Shown here piece after piece: positions 49,290 through 61,376 of a DNA stretch of 64,000 nucleotides. The stretch is from Progne subis subis. Its lineage: Eukaryota > Chordata > Aves > Passeriformes > Hirundinidae. Below the pieces are notes generated by a model. It had not been told where the DNA came from. It worked only from the letters and a program-made list of their open reading frames with translations, and did not search any database. Position 1 is the stretch's first letter. Each line of letters starts with the position of its first letter. The stretch is from NCBI GenBank assembly GCA_022316685.1, contig JAKJHU010000066.1, forward strand, positions 1,364,001 to 1,428,000, in the 5' to 3' direction. A program made the position numbers and the translations under genes.

Positions 49290-49490
49290 TGCTTTGCAGG
49301 TACGATTTGTTGCATTCAAATTACTGCTAAAGCGGCAGAATGGTGTTGAGCTTTCAGGGACAAGCTTGAGAAACACTAGAGATGGACAGAAACCGATGGC
49401 TATTTGCAATTGCTTTTTAATGACTAATTAATGCCTGTTCCGAACCAAATCCTTTAAATTGTTTAGAAATCTCACCTTACTCTCTTGGAA
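49290..49490. promoter_or_regulatory. Candidate conserved non-coding element
   Basis: Contains TTGCTTTTTAATGACTAATT followed by AATGCC, TTTGCAATTG and AAGCGGCAG, with CpGs at CCGATGG and TTCCGAACC. The clustering of TAAT cores with surviving CpGs is the only evidence. Confidence 0.28.
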
Positions 49491-52400
49491 AGTCCATTCA
49501 GCCTCAGCTTGATTAGAAACATCACCTCTACCCTGTAGCAGACGAACATACTGGCATTGCTATCCAGCCAAATTCACCAGTCTCACACCTTACTCCGAAA
49601 GGTAACACTATAAATAATACCTCTAAAAGGGAAAACAGCCTGTTGTATCAGTCAGGCACAGCTGGTCACCACACTGAGATGAGACAGTGACAGCTACAGG
49701 TTTAATTCTGCACTAGGTTAAACCTGTCAGTCAGGGACACAGACATGCAGAGATTTATACACTTCCACCTTTTCCAAACTGGACTGGTGCATACAAACCA
49801 AACCAGCAAATCTCCGCAACGCCTCAGGACTTCTCCAGGCTGGTGCAGTATGACATAAACCCGAGTGTCTGTGCCTAGACACATCCAGGTGCACCAATGG
49901 ATGGCAGGAATCTCCGATTAACACTGCCTGGTGCTTCCTGCTCCTGCTGCCAGCCCAGCCCTGCTGGCTCCTGATTTCATGTATTATCACATCACAGCCA
50001 ATGCTTGCCAAATCACACAAGCTAAAATAGAACTTCATTGCTGCTTCTACTGGGTCTAGCCCAGGAAAAACTTGCTGGTTCCATGGAACACCAGCCAGCA
50101 GCCCCAAGGTCTAACCAGGAGACAGAAGGAGGTGAGGAGAAGCAGCAGAGTGAGTGATGAACACTACTGCTACAAGGAAGGAACAGGGAAGGAACATTTT
50201 CTAATCTCGACCTGAAGGAATAGATTTTCATGGATGGATGGATGACAGATCTGTGGCAGAAGAGTACTCCTGGGAATACAGTGTGGAATACACTCTCCAG
50301 GATCAAATCCAGTTGTTTTGCTATATACTAAAGACTACTGGAGTATTTAGGTATTTACACCCTTATTATGTTAGTATTCTTTTATGATTTGTAACTACAT
50401 TATATGATTTCGTATTTATTTACAAGGGTCATCCTTCTGCTTAAAGTGAATTTAGATTCAGTGGAATTTCACTGAGCTTAGAATCACAGAGGATTACTGT
50501 GGAGATATCTGTGCTGTGCCCCTCCTTCACCTGTTCAATGTGTAAGCAGCTGATAGACCTGTGTATGTGAGAGAAATTAGGAACAGAAAAGAAATCAATT
50601 AGATTAGAGAATTATGCTTAGAGAAATCATATCTCAGGAGGATGCTTTTAGACTTGAAAATACTTAGAAAAGGAAACTAGGAAACAACTTGGGTTTAGTT
50701 AATGTAAGGCAAACTCCCAAATTAATGCACACCAAACTTTTCCGTCCATAAGTCTTTTCTCTTAGATCAGCTACTTTTGTGTAAGTTTGGACCACACAAA
50801 TGAGCAGAACATTGTGGCACCTACCAGTTTGTTTTATACCTTTTGGATTCAGCTCTGGATTCCTGTTTCCTCGTTCTACTTCAGAAGACTGAAGCAGTAG
50901 GATGGGATCCAGGCTCATCTTTGCATTCCAGGCGGGCTACACCTCCTACATTTGGTTCAGGACTTTTTCTAATTTAATTATGTTTGCACTTGGATGTAAG
51001 TTAAGTCACAGCTCAACCATTAACTGTTCTTCTGCTATGGCATCCACCCTCTATATTTGACTTCGCTAACTGCCTAATGTTTTGCAGTGAGTTTCTGATA
51101 AGTATGTGTTTGCAGATTTTCATGACAGACTAATAACACCAAAGGAGGCTCCAGGAACGTATTAAATAAATATTATGTGTATATTTTCTCAACAGTGTCT
51201 GCCTACCAGCACCTTTGGAGCTACATAATCTTATCTAGAATACGTTTGCATTCTGTTTGCATTAACTGATGTTGTCCACTGCTACAGAATAAACTGTTAT
51301 TTGATTAAAACATTATGCACAGCGTAGTTCCAGGACAGACAGTCATGTGGTTTTGAAGAGGCAGCAGTTTCTATTTCTGTCTTGCAATATTCTGCTTGCC
51401 ATCATTAGGTATTTCTTCATTAATCATAATGAATAATGAGTAGACGAAGGCCTTTACCTGGGCCAGGAACTTCTTAAGGTATTTTGAGAAACTATGTGTT
51501 CTCCTGCCTTTGTCTTCTCCCTTCTCTATTGTTAGGATGGATGCCTGGAATGTAGGTCCAGCTGCAAATGATTTAAATTTGAAACAGCTTCAGAGCAGGC
51601 ATCTTTCCTGACTGTGTCAGGAGATGACAGAACATCAATTCAGGGAAGATACTCGAGCTTGGTGGAGAGCAGATGTTAGGCATCTTAACTTTTTCTAGTA
51701 ATTTATTATATTGTCATCTTTTCGGCTGCTATCAGCAGATGGTTTAACAGTTTGGAGTTGTAGCCAAACTGAAAAGAATTGAGTAGTGCCACTGAGCGCA
51801 TTAGATAGACAAGACCTGATTAGGGCATTATCTTCTCATCCAAAATATGAAAATTGAATTCTACACTTGGCCATTTGGACATGTCTCATTTGATGTATAA
51901 CAACAGTACAATCTAAACTATAGCAGTCAAGTCACCTATATATTCCATATATGAAATAAATTTAAGCTAAGCTAGTTACTAGTAACAGCTGTGAAAGCAC
52001 AGGGTCTGAAACTCATCTGCTGCAGACAAATCTCTAATCTCTTTGGCTCAGATTTATTAAATTTATGTGTGTGGGATTTCCTGTTTAGTCCGTGAAGAGA
52101 AATAATCATTTTAGAGGGCAATTCAGACTTCAGGTGGACTAAAATTGAGGTAGAAATGTCTTTCCATTGACTGCAGAGGCATCCTAGGGCAACTGTGGAA
52201 TAAATACTCTATCTGTAAAGGAGGATAACAGCTTTGTCACAGCAATATCATGAAGATGAATAGAATACATACGGCTTGGAATAATGATAGAAATTATCTA
52301 CCTCAGTTAGATAAAATCTCTTGTTTTCTGTTCAACATGCCTGCTAATACTACACCAATATACACCTGCTCTGTAAAGGCAAAGTACTCCCTTTCTATTT

Positions 52401-53380
52401 CAACAGTTTAAGGAGTTGCTACAAGCCCAAGAGCAGAAAAAACATCCTGTGTCACCCAGCCAGTAAGGGTACACCCAAACAGTGATCTCATTTGTGTCCT
52501 GTAGCCCAGTGATGCCAGTAATAGGACAGAGACTTTGTGCTGAGTCTGCACATCCTCAGCCCCAGGCATGTCAGTCTTGCTTGTATTGCCCAACTTGAAG
52601 CTTCATTTTAGCTGCTTTAGCTGCAGCAGCAATTTTCTTAATAGCCAGGTGACTACTGCCTAAGATATTTTGCTTTTGCTTGTCTTTGCTTAACGATGCG
52701 GTTTATGTGCACTTTTTATACAGTAGTAACTCGCAGTTACTCCACACAGGATGAAATATTTATGATCCCAAGGTAACAGCAGAGTGCAGAGAACACAGAC
52801 CTGGTATCGTAATGGAGAACTCTGAAGAGGCTACACAAGGTACAGTGCAGAGGAGTGGGGGCACAAGCAGATATTAAACAGGGCACACTCAAGACCCCAG
52901 GGCTACAAAAATTCCCTTACAGCTGCCTAACAAAATGCAAATCTGTGGTTTTTAGGGTAGGACAGGAAAAGTATCCAAGATATGTAAGACATCACATACA
53001 TATTGAATGGGTGGTGTTGCAAGCCAAGGGAGAATGGCCAAGGGGTAAAAGAATGTTAGAAAACATAAAAAACCCCAACACATTAAAACAGCCGGAAGTA
53101 GAACCCAGAATGAGGATTAGGAAACCATCAATATCATGCTCATAATGGCTAAAAAGGAAGAAGAAACTCCCACTATCAATTCCCAATGATGCTCTTGGTA
53201 TCTGACTACTTGCCCTCACCACTTCTCAGCTCCAAAAATTAAAGCTCTTTGAGTAAGGATAAGCAAAACACCTTGGATAGGAGTAAACACTCAAAAAATC
53301 TGTATCTATCTCAAATGTATTATTGAAGCTTTCCTCCCCCATAACAGTGCTCTTTCTTTTATCTTAATAAGTAGATCTGG

Positions 53381-53382
<2 letters not shown>

Positions 53383-53416
<34 letters not shown>
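53383..53416. repeat. (TAA)n microsatellite, about 11 units
   Basis: Perfect trinucleotide run. On the minus strand one frame reads poly-isoleucine, which explains the open frame there. Confidence 0.97.
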
Positions 53417-53884
53417 CTTTGATGAGGCCATTAAGATTTCAATTACACGAACAATTAATGTTTGCCTCTTACATGGAGAGCATGTTTCACATGCCTTTAA
53501 GAAGACTTTGAATCTGAAAATGTTCAACATTAAAGCTAGCCTCTTGCCTTCACTCCTTCCAAGACAGCCAGACCAGAAACTCACAGCTCTGACCAAGAAA
53601 AGAAAAAAAAGTAAAAAACAACTAATTTTTAGCATGAATCTGACCAGTTTCTATCCATTACTCTCCTGTAATTATTTACTCTTTCCATGTGTACTTGCAC
53701 AGTGATCACACTCCTGTTAGACACTGCAGAGCCTAATCAAGACAAAATATTTCTAGCCTACACCTGTAGGAGTCATGGCCTCTCACATCTTTTCTTTTCA
53801 CAGAGGAAACCCCAGCACAGAAACAGAGCTTATTCAGGAAGTTTACAGTGAGACCCAATGTGACAGTTAGGAGGAAAAGCGCAG

Positions 53885-54335
53885 CCATGATAATTTTATG
53901 CTGATTTCAAACATTTGGGTTTGCTGCAGTAGTTGTTGAGTAGTAACAAAGCAAATTGCAAATACCATAACAATCATGATAATATGTTAATAGTTTTAAT
54001 TGAAGTAATTTCTGCAGACAATAAGAATTATACCCTAATGCGTTAATTAATATGATTAGGAAATGTTGTGAAAATGAGTACGTAAAGTGATATCACACGG
54101 TATCTGGAAAGGGGCTGCCTCCTCTGAGCTCTCCTCGAGGTGAGATTTATGGACATTAACATACAAGGCTTCGGCAAGGTAAACAGCTGTTTCGATTTTA
54201 GTTATAATGAACATTAACTCCACATCCCCATTTCTGCTTAATTAAACCTCTGCCTCTGCAACCGATCAAGAGCAAACAGCAAAGGTAACAGGCACTAATT
54301 GGGCCCTGTGCAATTTCAGCCTCAGCTTGGAGCCC
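53885..54335. promoter_or_regulatory. Homeodomain/SOX-motif-rich block, candidate enhancer
   Basis: This is the densest motif cluster in the window. It has two TTAATTAA palindromes (54043-54050 and 54238-54245), SOX-like AACAAAG, ATAACAATCATG and GACAATAAG, the E-box CAGCTG within AAACAGCTGTTTCG, and GGCACTAATTGGGCCC. CpGs survive at GCGTTAATT, TACGTAAAG, CACGGTATC, CTCGAGG, TTCGGC and ACCGATC. No repeat and no long open frame overlaps it. The pattern matches developmental enhancers in general; the target gene is unknown. Confidence 0.4.
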
Positions 54336-55149
54336 AAGTGGTCTGTCTGAACCAAAAAACTCTGGCAAAAATATAAAAGTTTCTCTGCTGCTCCTCTCTC
54401 CAGCATTCCCAACAATTTATTCACTCACAGCCAAAAAATGTATATGCATCAACAACAACAACCAAAAAAAAAAAAAAAATCATACAAAAGCACTGCAAAA
54501 TGTACAATGTGAAAGAATAAATTAAATGCCTTTTTACTGATGTGCATGCTGTCACTTTTATTATTTCTTACACAACATCAAGTAATAAAAAAACCCTGAA
54601 CCCCTAAGGAACTCAAAAAAAGATTCTCAGGAAACCTCCTGCTGGACATCTGACAGCCAGCTCCTGGGCATTTTGATTAATCTTCACCCTCCCCAAGAGA
54701 GGATCACCACTGTGTCAGCACAGAGTTAACCACAGAACTATGGAGGACACAGAGAAGGAAGCAGCAAGCAACCTGCTCCTTAAAACCACGTAAAACCCCC
54801 ACAAGATGCATCTACTAAAAGAGAAAGCCTCAGGAACTGTGGCACTGTGCCCCAAATGTGTTTTGAAGAGCTCACAGCCTCCCCATACAAAATGTCCCCC
54901 TGTCCTCCTGGCAACACATCAGTCAGCACCCAAGCAGCTCCATCTGAGAGGAACTGGATGTGACAGAGCACAGGCTGCTCCTACCACACTCACTGAGGGA
55001 AAAAATAAAAATAGAAGGACTTATGCCCCAGAGGACACCAGATAATTTTACATTATTCTGCTAATGAATCTTTAGGACAAGATAAAGTAAGAAAATTATT
55101 GAAATACCTCACAGCCCCTCAGATGTGGAAGTGACAGCTGCAGTCTTTC
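54336..55149. other. Unique non-coding sequence, no gene seen
   Basis: Contains the CAA-A16 tract. The 54780-55045 patch is open in two directions for 63-79 codons, with no recognisable product. Confidence 0.68.
54450..54479. repeat. (CAA)n followed by A16
   Basis: Four CAA-type units and then a poly-A run, just after a regulatory-looking block. Confidence 0.93.
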
Positions 55150-55765
55150 TTCAAGTGCCTCACTTCACGAGCATGCTCCTCAAGGTTTCTTTCCGACCTA
55201 CAACTTTTATCTGAGCTTCCTTTGTGGCTTAGCAATACAAAAACTGTCGCTTAGTCCTTACGCTGAAACCACTCGTTCCCTGGTTAACTTTTTTTACCCC
55301 CCACAGCTGAAAGCTGCAAGTTCACAAACGCAATAGGCAAAAGCTAAGGAAAACACCCTGTGGTTCTCTACAAGCACACGAGAACATTTAATACAAAAAT
55401 ACATTTTAACTTGCGGCGCAGTAATAGGCAGTTGGGATTTATGTGCACAACGAGGTTCATCTTCAAAAAGCTCCATTTTGTAGCTCTCTGAAGGAAGTGG
55501 TAAATACTGTGCACGCTCTCGCCCCTTCATGGGAGGCTGGCTACCTACGCCCTGAACTGAGAGCAGACCTTAAGCATAAATCACTTAATTGCTCGTTTTA
55601 TTTGATACCCAAGTACCTCATGCTAATAAAGTTAAGCATTAAAGAATTACAATGTGACAAATTATACACCCACCTCATAAAAAAAAATATTACCAAAACA
55701 GAGCCGGGTCTGAAAGGCTTTCGACAACGTACAGTGTATGGCTAATTTTAGATGATTCCTCAATC
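55150..55765. promoter_or_regulatory. CpG-retaining candidate conserved block
   Basis: About seventeen CpGs by hand count over 600 bp, including TTGCGGCGCAG and CACGCTCTCGCCCC, in DNA of ordinary AT content. Homeodomain-like motifs follow on the right (CACTTAATTGCTCGTTTT, GCTAATAAAG). A 100-codon plus-strand and a 78-codon minus-strand frame overlap it without recognisable domains. I favour regulatory DNA. Confidence 0.36.
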
Positions 55766-56260
55766 ACCAGAGAGTTTGCAGTGTACACAGCCAAGCCAGC
55801 TCAATCAACTAGCTTCTATCTCCATGACTCCAGGTCACATTATCTCATGAATGAACTGTTATGTAGGTCAGTCAAGAGTCATCTAATTGAATGCACATTT
55901 CAGCCTTGGCATTTATGCTCCAGATATCAAAGATGTAGACAACTGGGTAAGTCAAAAGAAAATATGAAGGAAGGGGCTGTGATAATTAGGCTTTGTTTCA
56001 GACAACAGGCACAGAAACAGATGCTAGCAGAAACTTGTACTTAGCTGTTTTCGTTCTAACTGGATATAATGCAGGTGGAAACTGCAGGAGCAACAGGCTC
56101 AGTAGAGTTGCTGGGTCACAGGTTGGAATTTGGTCACAAATCAAACTCGGTCCTGCTAACGTCCCTCAGCTTGGCTGGGAGGTACATTGGTCTCTGCTGA
56201 GGCATGTGCCAAATACGTGTCTGCTTACTTGCAGTAACTGATACCGCTGAGTCTCCTCGT
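55766..56260. promoter_or_regulatory. Possible continuation of the regulatory cluster
   Basis: Non-repetitive sequence with ATGATTCC, CATGAATGAACTG, GTCATCTAATTGAATGC and CCAGATATCAAAG. It adjoins the CpG-rich block on its left. The evidence is motif texture only. Confidence 0.24.
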
Positions 56261-57599
56261 AGAGGCCCCCGAGCGGTCATCAGGAAGGAATATTTTTGGT
56301 TGTTCCCAAATCAAGGTGGATTGTAGACAACAAGAGAACTGAAAGTTTCCATTCTCCATTGCCAATCTGAGTCATGCTTGTACTTAAATGTTTTAAAGAG
56401 CAAGGTCTGTGGGGAGGCTTCCCAGCACGGCTCATGAACTGTTTATTTAGCTTTGCAAGCAGAAAGCTGATGTAAAATACACTAGAGTAGTAATCCTGGT
56501 AATATTTGGGTAAAATGAAGAATATCAAACTGGAGATGCATGATGAAACTAAAGTGAAAGAGTTTCTTGCTTTATAGAAATGCTTTGGCAGACATTTCTT
56601 TTCACTTCCCCTTCAATCCAAGCTATTCTAATTTAGACGCAAAAACAAAATTGCAACTGATTAAAATTGGGTTGGCGGTAGTTCCCATATGAGGAAACAC
56701 ACAGCTTACAATCAGATAAAAGCCAAGCTGTCAAAATGCAGCCCTTCCTGTACTTTATAGCGGTGACCCAGCAGCTATTTACTAGTTTTTAGTATATTTT
56801 CATTTTTCTGAAACAGTTCATAAAGGGTTTTCTCCTCCTTTGTCCTCCCCAAACTCTAAAAATAATTTCTGGAGTACAAAGGGTTAAAACTACTGGAGTG
56901 AAAGCAAAATGCCCAAGGCCAAGTTTTCCTGCAGCCTGTCTACTTGGTTGCATTTTCATCTCCTGTGTCCTGACAGCTGTTATCTTCAAGTGTGCTTCGA
57001 CATGCCCACCGCTGTTCCAGCAGTCTTTTTGTTCACCTCAGAGCTTTTAAGAGCTTTAAAGCCTAGATGCATACAGGTTGTAGAAGAGGGATGCAAGAAA
57101 TAACACCTATTATATGGGAGGTATCTTTTGCTGTCTTGCGCCCCATCTGCTTCAAAGCAAGGATTTTTTAAAAGATAAGTATCTAGGAAAAAAAAAATAA
57201 TAAAGTAACCCTCCATTTAGCCCTTTGTAACCTGCTCCCCATCTCCAAAAAAGCCTGTGCTCCAATGTTCTCATGTCCCAGCAACAATTGCTTTGCACTC
57301 ACACACTGTGACTCAGGAGGATGTGAAAGTAGGTACAAACATCTGGTAATTAAGTCTCAATTTGCACATGAAATGAGTAATACACGAATTTTACAAATGG
57401 GTTCTTGAAGCACACAGCAGTGGAAAAAGCTGACCAACTTGAGTACAAGATAGAAGGAGGGAGACTGAGTTTCCTTGTTCTGGCTACTATTCTTGCAAAT
57501 AAAACAAAATTAAATAAAGGCTATATAACTGCACCTGAGATGTTGCTGAACTCTACTTTGCAAAAGATAAAGTCAGAATAATTTTCCAGAAAATAAACA
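56261..57599. other. Unique non-coding sequence, no gene seen
   Basis: Frames reach at most 82 codons. No repeats or motif clusters that I can support. Confidence 0.7.
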
Positions 57600-57970
57600 C
57601 TGGTGTCCAACAAAAACCCCCACAAACCAGTTATTGATGAATAAAATTGCATCAGGTCCAATTTGCAAGACAAAGTAATAATGCATTTTTAATGGCTGAA
57701 CCAAGGGAAGGTCATTATAGGAAGTTTTAATTCTAGTACATTAGTGTTGCATTTATACATTAGCAGTTAATGTGATAATGTCAAACTCTCCACTCGTTGT
57801 GACATCATAAAAAATACAGGATGTTTTATATTCTTTTGGACAAAAAAAATTACTCAGAGCTATTATTAAGCTTTCCTTCTCCAGCCACTGGGAGATTGTT
57901 TATGCTGCTGTATCAATTTTACATGCAAGATTAAAACTATAATGGGAAGGCAACAGATGTGAAAAATGTA
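57600..57970. promoter_or_regulatory. Candidate conserved non-coding element
   Basis: AT-rich but not simple. Motifs include TTATTGATGAATAAAATTGC, AATGCATTTTTAATGGC, and a CRE/ATF-like TGACATCA (57800-57807) beside CTCGTTG. No frame is open across it. Confidence 0.26.
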
Positions 57971-58056
57971 AATCTTTGGTAAACTGCACAATCAACAAAG
58001 GCAGAGAGGGTTTTGCTGTTGTTTTGCAGTTGTGGCTGTTGTTGTTTTGGTTTTGG

Positions 58057-58057
<1 letters not shown>

Positions 58058-58106
<49 letters not shown>
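58058..58106. repeat. Poly-T tract, T49
   Basis: Uninterrupted T49 preceded by GTTGTTGTTTTGGTTTTGGC. On the minus strand it is a poly-A run with an ATTAAA hexamer about 17 nt upstream, the layout of a polyadenylated retrocopy. No recognisable gene or repeat body follows it, so this may be chance. Confidence 0.96.
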
Positions 58107-58108
<2 letters not shown>

Positions 58109-59021
58109 AAATGAAATCATTTTAATGCTCCTTGACCTGTAAATGCCATTTTTGATGGAATGCAGGAAATAAATTAATAGCAGTGAAAAAAACAGAAGTG
58201 AACGCGAAAGTCAGCTTGAGGAAACAGCCTCTTCAGCAGAGATACGTTTTTGGGATTCTTGAAAAGTCACATGCAAAGTTCTGACACTCAGCACTGTTAC
58301 AATTGGCTGATAGTGCTCAGTGCTAATTTTGGGTAGTTCAGGATCAAAATTCAATGTGTTGAGTCCAGTATGCAGACACGGTGTATATCCACCAAAGGCA
58401 AAGTATCCTCCTAGGATTAGCACTTACAGAGCAGACTATTCCCCTGAAGATCACACCTAGATCTTCCTGTAGCTTCTAAATCAAGATGGTTGTGTATTAT
58501 ACTACCAAATTTTTAGCTTTCCCCCTCCAGCCTGTCTTCCTCATTCACTTTCTATAGATTATCATTTAGCAATGTGAAAATTTCCTGAAGGTAATTACCT
58601 GGCTGCAATTCAAGACATTCATAAAACCTGCAGTTTCCATTGGCAAGTGGCTGTGTTTGGGAGGGGTGGAGGCACGAACACAGGGCAGGTGAACCTGTGC
58701 AGGCTCTGCCTCAGCCTTTGCTCTGCTTTTGCCTTGCCTCTTGCTTCCTACAACCACTTTTTCCCCACTTGGGGGTTTAGCAGGGGCCCTGTGTTTCTCA
58801 GGAGTTACCTGCTGCCTCTTGGATTGATTTTTTTGCCCTCAGAGCTGCGGCAGATGATCTGCTGGTGATGCTGCGCTCTGCACAGCTCGGCTGTTGGGAA
58901 GCCCTGTGGTGTGGCTGGGGCTCATCACCTCTGCAGGCACATGGGGGAAATTTTGATAAACCACATCCTAATGAAAAAAGGGAAACTAGGTCACAGTCTG
59001 GTCTTTCTCTAGTAAGCAGGT

Positions 59022-59031
59022 GGGGGGGGGG
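59022..59031. repeat. Poly-G tract, G10
   Basis: Short G run in a relatively GC-rich patch. Confidence 0.9.
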
Positions 59032-60169
59032 TTGTTTCTTTCCTGACATTTTGTCTTCTCTGCAACTCTGTCACCTTTTCCCAGTAGCTGGCCTGATTCA
59101 CCATGGCAAACTATCCCAACTGAAGGCAGGTTTAGCTTTCCTGTAGTCAGACTAAGAATATTAGAGAATTTTGACCACTGTGCTCAGGGCTGCATGGAGC
59201 TGATTAGAGCAGAAATCCTCAAACATTCCTGAGAACAGTCATTAGTGACAAAGATGGCACCAAAAATTGGACCAAAAAGCACTGTTGGATCACACCTGGG
59301 TTCCTCCATCTTCAGGTGGCTGCATCTGTGGCCCTGACTACCACTGATCACTGTCTTTATTATTTTATTCTGTTACAAAATGGCTTCTTCCCCAAACCTC
59401 CTAAAAGCTATTAATGGAAACCACAAAAATTTTCATTAGTTTACATTATCTTTCCCATGATTTTCCTGCCCCATTTCTTTCATCCACACTGTTAAAAACT
59501 GCCATCCCTTCAGTGCAGTAACTGTTTATAGCTGCTTTACCTTTCAAATACTTTCTCTTTTCTCACAGTTTGATTTTTTTTGTTTGTTTTGGAGGCAAGT
59601 GCTTATAGACTTACAGTGAAGTTGCATCAATGTTTTGAGGAGTTTCAATCTCTAGTCACTTTAAGTGTATAGGTGAATGGAACATTTCAAAGATTTCTTC
59701 CTTTTTAACAGATATTCAGTGCTATCATCCCTTCTTGAAGGCATTGAACTCATGTCACTATCACTCCTAAAGAGATTACACTAATTCTCTTGCCTGAAAA
59801 AGTATGCAGGCTTATGCAAAATAAAATAAAATTTATCAGTAAAGCAGCAAGCTGACATCTTCATGGTGCCCACTAAACTGTTAACTGAGCATACAAATGG
59901 ACAGCATATAATAAAAGACCTCCTTTTGGGACAATTTATGCAATTATGAATATGTAAGTTGTTTTCTCATGTTCTGGTTTGACCTCTGCTTACTGAAATG
60001 TTGACAAGGACGCATATTCTGACTGCAACTCATGTTTTTGATGGATCCAAAAATAGTCAGTACAAATCAAAATCTAAACAGGAAGGATACAACCAATTAT
60101 ATTGCATGGGAGCCTTGGGTTTCCCTTCTAAAAATGGGCAAAGTGTTTTCAGTCTATGGGGCTTCAAAG

Positions 60170-60185
60170 AAAAAAAAAAAAAAAA
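60170..60185. repeat. Poly-A tract, A16
   Basis: Uninterrupted A run in unique sequence. Confidence 0.93.
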
Positions 60186-60989
60186 GCACTAAAGAAAGTT
60201 CCTAAGACAAAGAAATACATATGGTTAGATTTTAAAGTTCTTTTGCGTCTCAGAAATCTGGCATTTCTCAATCAATTTAAAGACTTCTAAAGGCATTATC
60301 TTATTGCTAATCACCTGAACTTAGCAACAGCTTCCCATTTTGCAATGGGAACTTTTCCTAGCTTTCTCCAAGCTCTTTGATTCTGTTGATTTGCAGGGAC
60401 ACATGAATGAAAGCCTTCTTTGCTAAACACTCCGTAAGCTCCATCCAACACAAAGATCAGTGCTAAGAGCTGTTTTATGTCAAAGTCTGATGAGGAAGGT
60501 GTCCTGGTGGGACTGACTATGGAAGAATGGTGCATATTTTAGTTTATTTAGCTATTAAACACACAGCTTCATGGAAAGGCAAAACTGCCCCCTGCATTCC
60601 CCCAAAAGGCAGCCTGAGGTGGCTGCAGCTGGGTTCCCAAGGCACTTCCAGGCAGATCAGGAAAACATGCAAATAACAGGATATGCTACAGAATGGTGCA
60701 TCTCACAGCTCCAGCACTCCAGTACTGAGGTAAGCAAGGTGATTAATACCATGGAAAGGAAGCAGAAAGCAGGAGAGCATCACGGAATAGAATAAAATAA
60801 TAAAAAAACCCAACCACGTTTATCTGTCTAAGTTCCATCAGAACCCAACCTGCAGAATTTTACTCCTGGCTCCTTTTACTGTGAAAGTTTTACACCAGAG
60901 CAATTTGTTGCACTGGGGAAAATGCAGCTGGAAAAGAGATAAGAAAGGCATGAAAATGGAAGGCCTTACGACAACCAAGCTTGGCTTTG

Positions 60990-61300
60990 TACAAGGATCA
61001 CGTTACACTGGATAAATCAAGTGTAATGGTATGCGATTGGGGCAGGTAAAGACAGGAGCACTAAGGAGTACAGCTGTGGTTTAATGCTTTAGTCAGCACG
61101 CTGGCAGCGGGGTTTCCTTATCAGCCCAGGCTCGCTGACTATCACAAACCTGAGCCAACCAGGAAAAATTTCCATTAACGAATATTTATAGGGCAAAAGG
61201 TTAACTAATACAGAAAAGCGGGGCTGAACTTGCTGCAGAACACAGTCAGGGAAAGAAATCTGGAGAAGTTGTAAAGGTGGGATTTTGGTGCAGAGCAAAT
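60990..61300. promoter_or_regulatory. Candidate element next to long poly-A
   Basis: About seven CpGs, among them CACGCTGGCAGCGGGG, CTCGCTGAC and TTAACGAATATTTATAGGG. It ends just before the A54 tract. On the minus strand a 69-codon frame is open without a recognisable domain. Confidence 0.27.
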
Positions 61301-61316
61301 GCCAGGAACAAGTTTA

Positions 61317-61317
<1 letters not shown>

Positions 61318-61371
<54 letters not shown>
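61318..61371. repeat. Poly-A tract, A54
   Basis: The longest homopolymer in the window. It directly follows a CpG-retaining block and has no AATAAA or ATTAAA hexamer in the 40 bases upstream. It could be a young simple repeat or an expanded tract. True length is uncertain from raw sequence. Confidence 0.95.

Positions 61372-61376
<5 letters not shown>

Larger units (their letters stand above)
48973..53884. other. Unique non-coding sequence, no gene seen
   Basis: Apart from the block at 49.3 kb and the TAA repeat, I see a slightly GC-rich patch at 49850-50130 with a 126-codon minus-strand frame, again without a domain. A (GGAT)n run of about four units is at 50230. Confidence 0.68.
58107..60989. 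other. Unique non-coding sequence, no gene seen
   Basis: A GC-richer patch at 58640-58960 is open on both strands (73-93 codons) without domains. G10 and A16 tracts are listed separately. Confidence 0.68.

Noticed and set aside
50480..50520. AGAATCACAGAGGATTACTG resembling a CR1 terminal repeat
   Set aside because: Similarity ends after ATCACAGA; no further CR1 blocks follow.
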